This document shows, in pieces, positions 36,735 to 47,178 of a stretch of 64,000 nt of DNA. The notes below the pieces were generated by a model. It saw only the letters and a list, made by a program, of their open reading frames with translations. It made no database searches and was not told the DNA's origin. The stretch lies in the NCBI GenBank assembly GCA_040289475.1, contig PSLF01000001.1, forward strand, positions 1 to 64,000, in the 5' to 3' direction. How positions within the stretch are numbered: the first letter of the stretch is position 1; every line of letters begins with the position of its first letter. Origin of the DNA: Acidimicrobiia bacterium (GTDB lineage Bacteria > Actinomycetota > Acidimicrobiia > ATN3 > PSLF01). The translations under genes were made by a program, and so were the position numbers.

Positions 36735-39350
36735 TCATCCTTGAGCGTCGGATCTTGGTTTAACTGTCTCTACGCGTACCTCCGTCACGCGCTGTGCACA
36801 CTCGATCAACGTCGAGATCTGAGAGCGGGCGACGCTGCTATCGCCTACGGTCACGGATGACTCGGGCAAATCTTGGTTGAAGGTAACTCCAACGGATCCT
36901 TCGCTGAGCGACACATCCCTCCGAGCCGGCAAAACGCAAGTCACGTCTCCGTTTGTCAAGCGCAGCAAGTCGCCGTCAGTGATGCCCAGCTTGTCCATGT
37001 CTCTCGGAGCTAGGCGCACCGCTGGCGAATCCCCCAGGCTCGACAAGTGCTCGCAGGCGTTGTTTACAACACCGTTTCCATAAAGCTGCCTAGTAGCGAC
37101 GAGCCTGAATGCGTATTGAACAGGAGCCGGCGGCGGAGTCACTTCTGACTCAATTTTGTAGGGTTCGAAGCGGTGGCTGAGAAGCACTCCATCGCCAGTG
37201 GTCGACGCCAAAGCGAGGCTTCCGAGTGACACTTCACCCTCGACCCCTGCGCACCTGGCTAGCTCCTCGAAGAGCTCCCTTGTGCCCTCCGGAAAAGTAC
37301 AGTCTCCAAACCGCTCAGCGAGTTCTTGGGCCACGTACCACTCGGGTCGGGACAACCTGTAGTGGCGAACTTTTTGGTTGTTCCAGAAAATGCGACCTTC
37401 TAAATTCATAAACGAGCCAGAGTGCTCGCCGTGAGCTGCGGCGGGAAGCACAACATCAGCAGCCTGTGCTGATGGAGATAAAAGAGCATCAATTGACAGA
37501 ACGAACTCAACGCCATCAAGGGCCTTGCGGGCCAACCGCTGATCCGGAAAGTCACCTAGTGGATCAGCCCCCAAAAGAATAAGGGCTTTGATCTCGCCAG
37601 TGGCCGCGCCTTGAAGAATGCCTACTGCGTCAGCCCCCTGTTCGAAGGAAGGCGTGTGTCCCCACATGCTCTCGCATCGAGCCCGCGCCTCCGAGTCTCC
37701 TACAGATCGCGCTCCAGGTAGCATCGTAGGGCTCAGCCCTGACCAATAAGCACCCAAGATGTTGCCGCGATGCTCGACCGGTAGCACCTTTGCTGAAGTA
37801 ACTTTGGCCAGCGCCACAGCGGCCGCCTCCAAACCCCCCGCTTGGGCGGCCAAGTTATCTCTTCCCACCACGATAACCGGCTTTCCAGGCCGCTTTTGGT
37901 ACTCCAACGTCTCTATGGCCTGGTCCAGAGAGGACTTGTCCACCTCTTCTAATGGAAGACGCTGTGCTGCTCCGATAGCTCGCGCAAGAACCCAGAGCGC
38001 ATATGCGACCTCTCCTTCCCTGGTCCTAATGACTGTGTGGGCATAAGGCGTCAGAGAGGTGTCGCGCCCCGAAACTTCAATCACGGGAACACCGTAAGTT
38101 ACAGCGGCTTGTCGCACCCTGAGGTAGAGCACAGGAAGTTCTTCTTTTAGATCAGGCGCGGCCAGCACGACGCATGATGCCGAGTCTAGATCCGAAATGG
38201 AAGCCCTCTCGCCTGCGCCAGATGAACACAAAAATGCCGAATCGAGTCCGTCCCCCATCTGGGCATCGACATTGGGAGTTCCGATCACGCCTCGCGCTAG
38301 GCGTGCAAAAGCGTAAGCACTTTCGTTGGTACTCTTTGCTCCGCCGACCACAGCGACGCTGCGAGGACCCCACTTTTCGACAATTGCTTCGAGTCGTTCA
38401 GCACAAAGATCTAAAGCCTCCGACCACGATGTCTCTTTCCTCCGGTCACCTACCCGCAACAGCGGAGCGGCGACACGATTATTTGAGTTCGCGTACTCGA
38501 ACGAGAAGCGCCCCTTGTCACACAGCCACCCCTGGTTGACCGGATCGGAGTCGATTCCTAAAAACCTCACTAGCTTTCCACTGGATGACTGCATCGATAT
38601 GCGACAGCCGACAGAACACTGGATACAGCTCGAGTCAGTCTGTTCCAAATCCCACGGCCTAGCTGCAAAGCGATAAGGGACAGCGGTGAGCGCCCCGACA
38701 GGGCAAATCTCCACAGTGTTGCCGGAGAAATAAGAGGAAAAGGGTTCGTCAGGGAACGTCAGTACCTGCGTACCGTTCCCGCGGCCAACGAAGCTAATTA
38801 AAGGATCCCCAGCGATCTCTTCTGCAAAACGAGTGCACCGGGCGCACAAAATGCAGCGCTCTCGGTCGAGAAGCACCAGAGGAGAAATAGGGATTGGCTT
38901 TTCGAAATGACGCTTTTCTTCGACGTAGCGAGACTCCCCAGGCCCGAAAGCCATAGTTTGGTCTTGGAGAGGACACTCGCCCCCTTTGTCACATACCGGA
39001 CAGTCAAGCGGGTGGTTGATTAGAAGGAATTCAAGTACACACTGCTGAGCTTGGGATACGGTCTGGGTCGCGGTATGAACGACCATCCCGTCGGTAACTT
39101 TGGTAGTGCAAGCTGGGGGTAATCCTCGGATCCCTTCGACTTCTACCAAGCACAACCGGCACATGGCGACGGGTTTCATCCGTGGATGCCAGCAGAAGTG
39201 CGGAATATAGACTCCGTTGTCTATAGCAGCTCTAATCAAGAGCTGCCCTTCCTCTGCCTCAATATCACGTCCATCGATGGTGATGGTTATGATCTTCGGC
39301 CCAACCTTTAGCTCCGTGTTGTTTTGAGTAGAGCTGTGGGAATCGCTCAT
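36735..39350 (-). CDS. nuoG: NADH-quinone oxidoreductase subunit G
   Basis: An 871-residue large iron-sulfur subunit of complex I. The N-terminal part carries a [2Fe-2S] ferredoxin domain (CWHPRMKPVAMCRLCLVEVEG), the His/Cys-ligated N5 region (INHPLDCPVCDKGGECPLQDQ) and CILCARCTRF for N4. It also has the extra N7 cluster motif C-x2-C-x3-C-x27-C, from CIQCSVGC to WLCDKGRF, spaced exactly. The rest is the molybdopterin-oxidoreductase-like fold without evidence of a working cofactor. It overlaps nuoF in ATGA. Having the N7 site groups it with Escherichia- and Thermus-type NuoG. Confidence 0.96.
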   Translation of the reverse strand: MSDSHSSTQNNTELKVGPKIITITIDGRDIEAEEGQLLIRAAIDNGVYIPHFCWHPRMKPVAMCRLCLVEVEGIRGLPPACTTKVTDGMVVHTATQTVSQAQQCVLEFLLINHPLDCPVCDKGGECPLQDQTMAFGPGESRYVEEKRHFEKPIPISPLVLLDRERCILCARCTRFAEEIAGDPLISFVGRGNGTQVLTFPDEPFSSYFSGNTVEICPVGALTAVPYRFAARPWDLEQTDSSCIQCSVGCRISMQSSSGKLVRFLGIDSDPVNQGWLCDKGRFSFEYANSNNRVAAPLLRVGDRRKETSWSEALDLCAERLEAIVEKWGPRSVAVVGGAKSTNESAYAFARLARGVIGTPNVDAQMGDGLDSAFLCSSGAGERASISDLDSASCVVLAAPDLKEELPVLYLRVRQAAVTYGVPVIEVSGRDTSLTPYAHTVIRTREGEVAYALWVLARAIGAAQRLPLEEVDKSSLDQAIETLEYQKRPGKPVIVVGRDNLAAQAGGLEAAAVALAKVTSAKVLPVEHRGNILGAYWSGLSPTMLPGARSVGDSEARARCESMWGHTPSFEQGADAVGILQGAATGEIKALILLGADPLGDFPDQRLARKALDGVEFVLSIDALLSPSAQAADVVLPAAAHGEHSGSFMNLEGRIFWNNQKVRHYRLSRPEWYVAQELAERFGDCTFPEGTRELFEELARCAGVEGEVSLGSLALASTTGDGVLLSHRFEPYKIESEVTPPPAPVQYAFRLVATRQLYGNGVVNNACEHLSSLGDSPAVRLAPRDMDKLGITDGDLLRLTNGDVTCVLPARRDVSLSEGSVGVTFNQDLPESSVTVGDSSVARSQISTLIECAQRVTEVRVETVKPRSDAQG

Positions 39351-40747
39351 GCCGAGATAGCCTCACGTCGGGTAGCTACCTTGGGGCAAGCGCCGAACTC
39401 TATGTGCTTTTCGAACTCTTCTCTAAAAAGCCTCAGAGCCGAATTGACGGGGACTACTCCCGACGGACCCAGCAAACAGATCGTCGTATAAACTGCGAAC
39501 TCGGCCGGACCACTGGGAGGGGGAGACTTGATAGAAGGCGAGATACCCGCGCCTATCTCCAGGAGCAGATCCAGATCTTCGGGACGTCCGCCACCCGCCT
39601 CAATACGCTTCAGAACGTTATACATCCACGTGCATCCCTCTCTGCAAGGAGTGCACTGGCCGCAAGACTCGTGAGCAAAAAAGCGCACGAGGCGCGCAGC
39701 GGCCTTTACTGCGCATGTGGTTTCATCCATCACAACGACCGCTCCAGATCCCAACATGGAGCCTTCGGCCATAACAACGTCCATGTCTAGCGGTACGTCT
39801 AGCTTGTCAGGGCCGAACCACGGTGCAGAGGCTCCGCCTGGAATGAAACACTTGAGCTCATTGCCAGCTCGAATTCCCATTCCCTGGCCGTAAATGAGGT
39901 CCCTAAAAGAAGTTCCGAGCTCAACCTCGTAGTTCCCAGGTTTGTTGACGTGACCCGAAAGACAAAAGATCCTGGTGCCCTTCGACTTCTCGGTTCCAAA
40001 GGCTGCGTATTTTTCAGGACCCTCCAAGACGATGTAGGGAATGTTGGAAAGCGTCTCGACATTATTGACAACTGTAGGCTTTCGATAAAGCCCCTCAACT
40101 GCCGGAAAAGGAGGTCGAAGACGAGGCTCTCCTCGGCGACCTTCCAGACTAGACAGCAGGGCAGTTTCTTCTCCGCAAATGTACGATCCGCCGCCCCTGT
40201 GAACCACCACCTCTAGACTGAAGTCGGTTCCCAGAATCTTCTCGCCTATGTACCCCGCTTCTCTAGCTTCCTGTAAGGCTCTCTCTAATAGAAACGCCCC
40301 AAGGCGCATCTCCCCTCTTATGTAAATAGCGGCCCAGTGGACATCCAAGGCGTAGCACGCAATCGCCATGCCTTCTATTAGCTGGTGAGGGTCTTTTTCG
40401 ATGAGCTCTCTGTCCTTGAAGGTGCCGGGCTCTCCCTCGTCCGCATTAACCACCAAGTATCTGGGCCTGACGTCATGCGGGAGAAAAGACCACTTTGTTC
40501 CTGTGGGAAATCCGGCTCCTCCCCGACCTCTGAGCCCGCTTTGTTTGACCGCTTCTACGATGTCTTCTGGCGACATCTCCCTTAAGGCCTTCTTTAGGGC
40601 TGCGTATCCCCCCAGCTCCTCGTAGCGCTTTAGCTTGTAAGCCTCCGGATCGTGGATGCGCCTGTGGACCAACTTCTCGGGCAATGCCAAATCCTCCGCT
40701 TTCCCTTGTCGATCGCTATCCACCCGAGCTTCGACGGGCTGAGTCAA
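39347..40747 (-). CDS. nuoF: NADH-quinone oxidoreductase subunit F (NADH/FMN-binding)
   Basis: A 466-residue subunit where NADH is oxidised by FMN. GLRGRGGAGFPTGTKWSF binds NADH, YLVVNADEGEPGTFKDRELI and YIRGE lie at the FMN site, and ESCGQCTPCREGC with a later Cys in TICLLG binds cluster N3. The assigned start is TTG at 40747, which overlaps nuoE by 32 bases. No good ribosome binding site is seen there, and GTG 24 bases downstream is an alternative. Confidence 0.96.
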   Translation of the reverse strand: MTQPVEARVDSDRQGKAEDLALPEKLVHRRIHDPEAYKLKRYEELGGYAALKKALREMSPEDIVEAVKQSGLRGRGGAGFPTGTKWSFLPHDVRPRYLVVNADEGEPGTFKDRELIEKDPHQLIEGMAIACYALDVHWAAIYIRGEMRLGAFLLERALQEAREAGYIGEKILGTDFSLEVVVHRGGGSYICGEETALLSSLEGRRGEPRLRPPFPAVEGLYRKPTVVNNVETLSNIPYIVLEGPEKYAAFGTEKSKGTRIFCLSGHVNKPGNYEVELGTSFRDLIYGQGMGIRAGNELKCFIPGGASAPWFGPDKLDVPLDMDVVMAEGSMLGSGAVVVMDETTCAVKAAARLVRFFAHESCGQCTPCREGCTWMYNVLKRIEAGGGRPEDLDLLLEIGAGISPSIKSPPPSGPAEFAVYTTICLLGPSGVVPVNSALRLFREEFEKHIEFGACPKVATRREAISA

Positions 40748-41255
40748 AGTCGGAAGGGAGGCCTAATCCGCCTGCCGGCCTCGTCCCTCGCCTCAGCGCT
40801 TGCGCCATCTCCGCTGCTTGTTTCACCGAGACGTTTTCGAAGTACTCGTAATTGACTTGAACGCAAGGAGCACCGCCGCAAGCAGCCAAACACTCTGCCT
40901 CCTCCAACCAGATTTTCCCGTCGGCAGAAAGCCCGTCTGCACTCGTTCCGAGCTCCTTTTCGAAAACCGCAAGAATATCTTCGGCTCCGCACAGCAGGCA
41001 TGAAATGTTCGTGCACACAGACACGATGTGATCGCCTACCGGGCGAAGCTTGAACATCGTGTAAAAGGAGGCTGTGCCCAACACCTCCGCAGGCGTGATC
41101 CCAACAAGCTCGGCAATTTGACGCATCGAGTCGGGCCGCACCCACCCGTCTTGTTCTTGGGCAAGGTGCAGCAGCGGAAGTAGGGCCGATCGCTTTTGGG
41201 GGTACCGAGCGACAATCGCCTCGGCACGTTTTAGGTTTTCGTAGCTGAGCGCCAT
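40716..41255 (-). CDS. nuoE: NADH-quinone oxidoreductase subunit E
   Basis: A 179-residue thioredoxin-fold subunit of complex I with the [2Fe-2S] cluster N1a. Ligands are in VSVCTNISC (C-x4-C) and ECLAACGGAPC (C-x3-C). The N-terminal helical part (QKRSALLPLLHLAQEQDGWV) is typical. The ATG at 41255 is 21 bases after nuoD. Confidence 0.96.
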   Translation of the reverse strand: MALSYENLKRAEAIVARYPQKRSALLPLLHLAQEQDGWVRPDSMRQIAELVGITPAEVLGTASFYTMFKLRPVGDHIVSVCTNISCLLCGAEDILAVFEKELGTSADGLSADGKIWLEEAECLAACGGAPCVQVNYEYFENVSVKQAAEMAQALRRGTRPAGGLGLPSDFDSARRSSGG

Positions 41256-41276
41256 AATGTCTCGATATGGTCTGAT

Positions 41277-42650
41277 TCAGCGATCCACATCGCCCATGAC
41301 CGGATCGGTCGAGGCGATTACAGCGACGGCGTCCGCGATAAGGCCACCCTCCATCATTGCTGAGAGACCTTGCAGGTTAGCAAAAGACGGTGCTCTCACA
41401 TGAAGTCGGTAGGGTCGGGGGCCTCCATCTGAGATTATGTAGTGCCCTAACTCTCCTCTGGGGGACTCGACTGCTGCATATGCTTGCCCGGGCGGAACTT
41501 TGTAACCCTCGGTAAAGATCTTGAAGTGGTGTATCAAGGCCTCCATGGACTCATCGATTCGACCTCTGGGGGGAGGGGTGACTTTTTTGTCCTGTGTTCT
41601 GTAGTCACCATCGGGCATTGACTCCAGCACCTGGCGGACAATTCTGACGCTCTGGCGCATCTCTTCGATGCGCACCTTGTACCGATCGAAAACATCTCCC
41701 GAACTCCCAGTGACGACGTCGAAGTCGTAGTTTTCATATCCGCTGTAGGGCATCTCCTTCCTCAGATCCCATGCAAGACCAGTGGCCCTCAAGTTGGGAC
41801 CTGTAACTCCCAGGGCTAAGCACTCCTGTGTGGTTATGACGCCAATTCCAACCGTGCGTTCGCGCCAGATCGGGTTGTCGGTAAGCAGCTCCTCGTATTC
41901 GTCAATCTTTGGGGGAATGTAATCGCACAGAGAAACCACGTCATCCTCCCAGCCATCCGGTAGGTCTGCAGCGACACCACCCGGACGTATGTAATCGTGA
42001 TTCATCCGCAATCCCGTCACCTTCTCAAAGAACCTGAGAAGCACCTCTCGTTCCCGGAAGCCATAGAGCATCATCGAGATGGCTCCGATGTCCATTCCCT
42101 GAGTCGCTACCGCTACGAGATGAGAAGAAATCCGATTGAGCTCACACATCATCACCCGGATGGCTTGAGCGCGAGGCGGAACCTCGATGCCCAACAACTT
42201 CTCGACTGCCAGCGAGAAGGCAAGCTCGTTGAAAAAGGGGGCCAAGTAATCCATTCGAGTAACGTTGGTCGCACCCTGGACGTAGGTAAGCATCTCGCCA
42301 GTGCGCTCCATGCCGGTGTGCAAATAGCCTATGATTGGCTTGACTCTGAGGACTACCTCCCCGTCCAGCTCCAACATCAGCCTCAGAACTCCGTGCGTCG
42401 AGGGGTGCTGGGGACCCATGTTTATGACAACGGTTTCCTCGTCTTCGTGGATCTCGGCCCAGGGCTCTGTCGTAACGACGGCCCGTTTGACGCCAGCTGC
42501 TCGTCCTTCTTCGTAGGCCAGTTCACCCTCCGGAGTTTCACCCCGGAGCTTCATCTCCTGTGCGCCTGCGTCGGTGCGGGCGGCTAGATCTAGCTCTTCC
42601 GGACTCGTCTGTTTTGTCTTGCTAGAACTGTCCGAGCCCACGTCGGTCAC
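41277..42650 (-). CDS. nuoD: NADH-quinone oxidoreductase subunit D
   Basis: A 457-residue 49-kDa-type subunit forming the quinone site. [63 protein letters not shown] and the C-terminal [11 protein letters not shown] are diagnostic; the His and Tyr of the quinone site (PSTHG, TYVQG region) are present. The first 65 residues are an extra hydrophilic, charged extension. The start is GTG at 42650 after GAAGAAGAGA, 29 bases inside the end of nuoC. Confidence 0.97.
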   Translation of the reverse strand: MTDVGSDSSSKTKQTSPEELDLAARTDAGAQEMKLRGETPEGELAYEEGRAAGVKRAVVTTEPWAEIHEDEETVVINMGPQHPSTHGVLRLMLELDGEVVLRVKPIIGYLHTGMERTGEMLTYVQGATNVTRMDYLAPFFNELAFSLAVEKLLGIEVPPRAQAIRVMMCELNRISSHLVAVATQGMDIGAISMMLYGFREREVLLRFFEKVTGLRMNHDYIRPGGVAADLPDGWEDDVVSLCDYIPPKIDEYEELLTDNPIWRERTVGIGVITTQECLALGVTGPNLRATGLAWDLRKEMPYSGYENYDFDVVTGSSGDVFDRYKVRIEEMRQSVRIVRQVLESMPDGDYRTQDKKVTPPPRGRIDESMEALIHHFKIFTEGYKVPPGQAYAAVESPRGELGHYIISDGGPRPYRLHVRAPSFANLQGLSAMMEGGLIADAVAVIASTDPVMGDVDR

Positions 42651-43275
42651 TCTCTTCTTCAGGTTGCATCCCGCTCTCTACTGGCTCAGTGCGGAGACGG
42701 AATTGGGTGGGTAAACCAGGTCGTGGCGACTCCTTGAACTGCACGGAAATCGAGCCTGCGGGATAGTCCTTGCGCAGGGGATGTCCCTCCCAATCATCGG
42801 GCATCAGAATACGGCACAAATCTGGATGTCCATCGAAGCGGATCCCGAACATGTCAAAGGCCTCGCGCTCGTACCAGTCAGCGCCGGGCCAAACGTCGGT
42901 GACTGATCGACACACTGGTTCGGCACCAACAAGGGGAATTCGCACCCTCAGCCGCTGCTTTTGAGAGATAGAAAGAACGTGGGCTACAACTTCGAACCGA
43001 ACGGCACTACCTATGGATACCGCGCCCTCCGGGTACTCGAGGTAATCAACCCCGCACAAATCGACAAGCATCTCGAATCCCTCTTCTTTCAGCCGCCGAG
43101 CAAGGTGGGGCCAGCCCAGAGCGTCGACGACGACTACTGGTAGGTCCTCGGTACCTACAAACCGCGCCCCGGGGACCTCAGAGACTGCGCGGGCGATGCT
43201 ATCCTCCCCACGCGTTACCGTATCGTCGCGAATCCTAGTTGGCTTGTCGCTACCAGTGTTCAACTGTTCTCCCAT
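42622..43275 (-). CDS. nuoC: NADH-quinone oxidoreductase subunit C
   Basis: A 217-residue 30-kDa-type subunit that joins NuoD in the connecting arm. Signatures are [77 protein letters not shown] chose the ATG at 43275; a TTG two codons upstream is also possible. A C-terminal tail of about 30 charged residues overlaps the nuoD start. A 104-base gap precedes it after nuoB. Confidence 0.96.
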   Translation of the reverse strand: MGEQLNTGSDKPTRIRDDTVTRGEDSIARAVSEVPGARFVGTEDLPVVVVDALGWPHLARRLKEEGFEMLVDLCGVDYLEYPEGAVSIGSAVRFEVVAHVLSISQKQRLRVRIPLVGAEPVCRSVTDVWPGADWYEREAFDMFGIRFDGHPDLCRILMPDDWEGHPLRKDYPAGSISVQFKESPRPGLPTQFRLRTEPVESGMQPEEESDRRGLGQF

Positions 43276-43385
43276 TCGCAAGTCTTATGTTGGCACGAGC
43301 CTTCCGCCCCAGCGCACTTTCGCCTCAAGGGCAAGTCGTATCGAGCTCTAACTCGAGCACCGCTTTTATAACCCAGAGAAGGTTC

Positions 43386-43868
43386 TCACGCTGTAGACCG
43401 CTTGAGGAGCGGCTGCGAGCGGATCTTCTCGTGAAGAGCGATGATTCCTGCTATGAGAGTCTCCGGGCCAGGAGGGCACCCCGGAACATATACGTCTACT
43501 GGAACAACTTGGTCTACGCCTTGGAGCAGGGCATAGTTGTTGAACATCCCGCCCGTCGAGGCGCAAGCACCCATGGAAATCACCCACTTGGGTTCTGGCA
43601 TCTGGTCGTAAATCTGGCGCAGGACTGGGGCCATCTTCTGACTGACTCTCCCGGCGACGATCATCAAATCGGCCTGCCTGGGGCTGGCCCTGAAGACTTC
43701 CATCCCGAACCTGCTCAAATCGTAATGAGCGGCGCCAGTTGCCATCATCTCTATGGCGCAGCAAGCGAGACCAAACGTGGCAGGAAACACCGAGCTCTTT
43801 CTGGCCCACGCAACCAGCTTCTCCAGCTGGGTAGTGAGGATGTTGGCGGATATGCTCTCTAGACCCAC
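43386..43868 (-). CDS. nuoB: NADH-quinone oxidoreductase subunit B
   Basis: A 160-residue subunit holding cluster N2, the last iron-sulfur centre before quinone. The tandem cysteines in [11 protein letters not shown] and the further ligands in [10 protein letters not shown] and [10 protein letters not shown] are present. The start is GTG at 43868. It lies 125 bases after nuoA, a larger gap than expected within an operon but with no sign of a terminator. Confidence 0.97.
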   Translation of the reverse strand: MGLESISANILTTQLEKLVAWARKSSVFPATFGLACCAIEMMATGAAHYDLSRFGMEVFRASPRQADLMIVAGRVSQKMAPVLRQIYDQMPEPKWVISMGACASTGGMFNNYALLQGVDQVVPVDVYVPGCPPGPETLIAGIIALHEKIRSQPLLKRSTA

Positions 43869-43993
43869 CGTCTCTACGCTCCCATTTACTCCTCAGTCTC
43901 TTCGGTTATGTGTTTTCCTTACTGATCCTGGCCACGCAGTTCGTTTATCAAGTACCGCTCGTTTTTCTCGCCGCACTCTTTTGCGCCAATGTC

Positions 43994-44449
43994 TCACGCC
44001 GCTCGAGTCTCCATTCGCTCGGCAGACGAGTCATCGGGGCGAGCGACGCTGTCTCGCTCGCCTGGCCCGGAACCGCCTCGCTCGATGATCCTCTTGGCGC
44101 CCCAGTCGAACACACCTTCCCGCCAGAGGTATCCAAAGGCCACGAGGAGAAGTGCCACGAAGGCGAGCATTTCTCCGAATCCGAACAGACCGAGGTCGTG
44201 CAATCTCACTGCCCAGGGATACATGAAAACTATCTCGATGTCGAATAGCAGAAACATCATCGCTACGAGATAAAACTGCACAGGAAACCTCTCGGGTGGA
44301 TCGTGCTCTGGGACTATCCCACACTCGTAAGGAGCGAGCTTTGCCCGCGTCGGTCTATGAGGGGCCAGAAGCCGTGACGCCAAGAGGGATACAGAGCCAA
44401 AGAGTCCCACGAGCACCAACATGATCAAGAGAAGAAAATAGTCAGACAT
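43994..44449 (-). CDS. nuoA: NADH-quinone oxidoreductase subunit A
   Basis: A 151-residue three-helix membrane subunit of complex I and first gene of the operon. The conserved loop PYECGIVPEHDPPERFPVQFYLVAMMFLLFDIEIVFMYPWAV is intact, including the Cys used in active/deactive studies. It extends about 30 residues past the last helix. The ATG at 44449 is preceded by a candidate promoter about 60 bases upstream. Confidence 0.96.
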   Translation of the reverse strand: MSDYFLLLIMLVLVGLFGSVSLLASRLLAPHRPTRAKLAPYECGIVPEHDPPERFPVQFYLVAMMFLLFDIEIVFMYPWAVRLHDLGLFGFGEMLAFVALLLVAFGYLWREGVFDWGAKRIIERGGSGPGERDSVARPDDSSAERMETRAA

Positions 44450-44508
44450 TTGCCATCTACCACCAAGTACCTGGACCGAGTTGAACGCCGTAGGAGAACC
44501 TTATATCC

Positions 44509-44538
44509 AGCCTATGAACGCCGGACCACTTGGTGCAA
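44509..44538 (-). promoter_or_regulatory. Candidate nuo operon promoter
   Basis: On the minus strand TTGCAC (44538-44533) is followed after 18 bases by TAGGCT (44514-44509), about 60 bases before the nuoA ATG. The same -10 hexamer is seen before the SAM riboswitch. The remaining gap to 44705 has no gene I can support. Confidence 0.45.
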
Positions 44539-44705
44539 ACCGCCTCCGTGAGCGGTCCTAGTCTGCCAAAGAGTTGGGTGGCAGCCGCGGATCGATAGTC
44601 CCTTAAAAGACTGTCCCAGAGAAGCCGCAAGAAGTACTTGCCTGCTGGAGCTAGCTCGAAGATACCGATACCTGGCCTGCCTATAGCGTATAGCGGGCTT
44701 CGCTG

Positions 44706-45761
44706 CTAAGAGGCGAATCGGTCGTGGACAAAGCGGCCAAAAGCCTCCCCTGTGGGACGCAAGGATCCATCGAGATTCACCAATCCTCGCGCCCGAGGCC
44801 CATCCAAACCAAACCACACTGCTATCGGAAGCTCCAGTTCAACGATTTTCGCTAGCACCTGGGTAGTCTGGTTTGGATCGTCATTTAGCTGACCCACTTC
44901 GTTAGTAATAACCGGCTTTCCTGTCTCGGATCTCAGATACTCGACCGCCTCTTCCAAAGCCTGAGTATCTGCTACGTACCAATGGAAATTGATGAAGTCC
45001 GCATTAGACAATCGATAAGCCTCCAAGAGCGCCTTTCCCTTGCGAATCTGTTGTTGGGCTCGTTCCGATCCCAGCTGTCTTCGTAGGTCTTGTTCGATGC
45101 CTCTAGAGGCAAAATCCTCGGCCCGAGCCACCTCCCCTTTTTGCAGATAATTGTCGTAAACCAAGAGCGCGACGAGTGTGCTTACCAGCCCGCCGTTGGT
45201 ACAGGACACTCCCTTTTTGTGAGAGATCTCGCAGGCCGCCTCAAGCTGTGCTGCGTACTGATCGGGCGTCCCAGCGTAAAACGTCGCAGAGCTCTCTTCG
45301 TTTTCCACCACCAGTAGCGCAGGAGAATAAGCATCAATAATCTCGGCTACCACCCGCTTGTACTTTTCCAAATCTGACGGGGGCCTCGTAGATTCTCGGC
45401 CCGAATTACGTACCGTCAAAACGAGCTTGGCCCCCGCTGCCAAAGCTGCATCGCACTCCGGGCATCGGCCATCCCATTGTTCGACAAACGCTGCCGCTGG
45501 ACGTACAAAAACAACTCCAAGCTCTCGAAGCACTTCGCTTGCACGAGAAGACAACAAAACTCGGGAAGGAAGCATCACGCCAAAGGGATTGGTCGAACCC
45601 CCAGGCGCTGTAGGTGTCAAAGCCTCGGCGCCCCTAGGGCCACCGCCACGCTCGGCTCGTGGTGGATGTGAGCTAAGCCTCCCTGGGAGCGCGCAAGAGG
45701 CGCCCAGCAACAGGGCGAGGGCAGATAAGGAAGAGATGACTCGAAAACCCCGACCTCCCAA
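44706..45761 (-). CDS. Probable exported glycoside-hydrolase-like (TIM-barrel) lipoprotein
   Basis: About 351 residues from a TTG at 45761; the frame stays open to 46016, but the extra part overlaps the upstream gene. A signal-like start (RVISSLSALALLLGASC) suggests export and possible lipid attachment. The body reads as a beta/alpha barrel. ALLVVENEESS could supply the acid/base glutamate, ADFINFHWYV follows, and PVITNEVGQLNDD the nucleophile glutamate, as in clan GH-A. IAVWFGLDGPRARGLVNLDGSLRPTGEAF resembles the end of such barrels. The family number and substrate are unknown. Its place between nuoA and the reductase gene gives no hint of function. Confidence 0.55.
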   Translation of the reverse strand: MGGRGFRVISSLSALALLLGASCALPGRLSSHPPRAERGGGPRGAEALTPTAPGGSTNPFGVMLPSRVLLSSRASEVLRELGVVFVRPAAAFVEQWDGRCPECDAALAAGAKLVLTVRNSGRESTRPPSDLEKYKRVVAEIIDAYSPALLVVENEESSATFYAGTPDQYAAQLEAACEISHKKGVSCTNGGLVSTLVALLVYDNYLQKGEVARAEDFASRGIEQDLRRQLGSERAQQQIRKGKALLEAYRLSNADFINFHWYVADTQALEEAVEYLRSETGKPVITNEVGQLNDDPNQTTQVLAKIVELELPIAVWFGLDGPRARGLVNLDGSLRPTGEAFGRFVHDRFAS

Positions 45762-45901
45762 GCGCCATGACCCTGGAGAATTCGTCCGAGTTCCAGAATC
45801 TCTAGCAGCCACAGGAATCGTCGAAGGGGTTCGAAGGGAATGCGACGCGGGACAGACTCCGAGTGCTTCCTCCCCAGCTTTTCCAGAGTAGTACTCCTCT
45901 C

Positions 45902-47161
45902 TCAGGCAGCTACGGAGGGATACGCCTTTATGACCTTTTCGATCGTGTAGTAAAGGCGGGAGACCGCCCCTCGATCCAGTGGATTTCCCAAGTGTCCCGC
46001 CACTACCAAAAACCACGACATTATTCCCTTAGATCGCATCCCCACTTTTCCGAAGAGATCCAGTAACTTGGGCTTCCCTATCAGATAAGCGAAGAGTTGT
46101 GCAGCTTTATAGTAGGGACCGTAAAAATTCTGCAAAGTCCGGGCATACTCCGTCTGACACAAAGCCTTACCTCTTCGCTTCGAGTCGATGATCATCTCCG
46201 AAGCTATCTCTGCCATCTCTAGGGCATATCCGATTCCCTCACCGGTAAATGCATTAATCCCCGCAGCCGCATCCCCTATTGCTAGCCAATTAGCTCCGGC
46301 CTTTGGATCAATAGCTAGTCCCATTGGCAGCTTTCCGCCTTTCGGCTTTGATATTGCATCTTCGGGTAGGACTCCCCAATCCGGACCGATCGCCTCCACA
46401 AAAGTGTCTTGTAATCGCGCTGTGTTTACCTCCTTCCAGCCTTTATAAGAAGTCAGTAATCCCACCCCCACGTTGATCGAGCCATCCCCGAGAGGGAAAA
46501 TCCACCCATAAGCAGGAAGGCGTTCGCCCCGGTGCGACAGGTCGAGCCGGGCCTCTATCCACGGATCGCGGTCTTTGGGGCTTTGGTAGTAGCCTCTCAT
46601 CGCGATCCCCATTGGATAGGCACGATCCCGCACCGCTCCCAAAGCCCTCCCTATGCGGGACAGTGATCCATCGGCGACTACCAAAAACTCTGCCTCAATC
46701 GTTCTTTGCATCAAGGACTTTTTGTCCAACACGTGGACCCCTCTCAAAACCCCGTTTACAACCAACGGGCGTGTCGCTTCGTGTCCATCTAGCACCGCGG
46801 CACCACACTCTTTCGCGAACTGCGCGATATCCGAGTCGAGCATGCTTCGAGGGGATGTGAGTCCGAAACTCGGGTATACCGGGTGATCTGGCCAAGGAAG
46901 CTCTAGACGCTGACCGTATCCGATGGCCCTTAGTCCGATGACTTTGTGGTAAGACGAAAAGCGGTGCGAAAGGCCTAAGTCGTCGAGGGCTTTCACGGCT
47001 CGGGGAGTTATGCCATCCCCGCACACCTTCTCTCGGGGATACTCAAACTTCTCGAGAAGTACCGTGTCCAATCCTGCGTATGCAAGGCGCGCCGCAGTCG
47101 CTGCGCCGCCGGGACCACCCCCGACGACTACAACATCGGCAGTGTCCGGTACGAGAGACAC
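45902..47161 (-). CDS. Geranylgeranyl reductase family FAD enzyme (MenJ-like)
   Basis: A 419-residue flavoprotein. The N-terminal Rossmann motif is VVVVGGGPGGAATAARLAYAGLDTVLLEK, followed by VCGDGITPRAV (the family PxxKxCGxG-like motif) and later WLAIGDAAAGINAFTGEGIGYALEMAEIASEMI, the second FAD signature. The family saturates isoprenoid chains of menaquinone, chlorophyll or archaeal lipids. In mycobacteria MenJ reduces one double bond of menaquinone. Position between the nuo operon and the cytochrome genes fits a menaquinone-modifying role; that is inference. The start is GTG at 47161, 17 bases after the cytochrome c gene. Confidence 0.85.
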   Translation of the reverse strand: MSLVPDTADVVVVGGGPGGAATAARLAYAGLDTVLLEKFEYPREKVCGDGITPRAVKALDDLGLSHRFSSYHKVIGLRAIGYGQRLELPWPDHPVYPSFGLTSPRSMLDSDIAQFAKECGAAVLDGHEATRPLVVNGVLRGVHVLDKKSLMQRTIEAEFLVVADGSLSRIGRALGAVRDRAYPMGIAMRGYYQSPKDRDPWIEARLDLSHRGERLPAYGWIFPLGDGSINVGVGLLTSYKGWKEVNTARLQDTFVEAIGPDWGVLPEDAISKPKGGKLPMGLAIDPKAGANWLAIGDAAAGINAFTGEGIGYALEMAEIASEMIIDSKRRGKALCQTEYARTLQNFYGPYYKAAQLFAYLIGKPKLLDLFGKVGMRSKGIMSWFLVVAGHLGNPLDRGAVSRLYYTIEKVIKAYPSVAA

Positions 47162-47178
47162 CCGGCTCTCTCACTCCC

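Noticed and set aside
44512-44817. Minus-strand frame of 101 residues before nuoA
   Set aside because: It overlaps the end of the glycosidase-like gene and covers the candidate nuo promoter; the composition is not protein-like.
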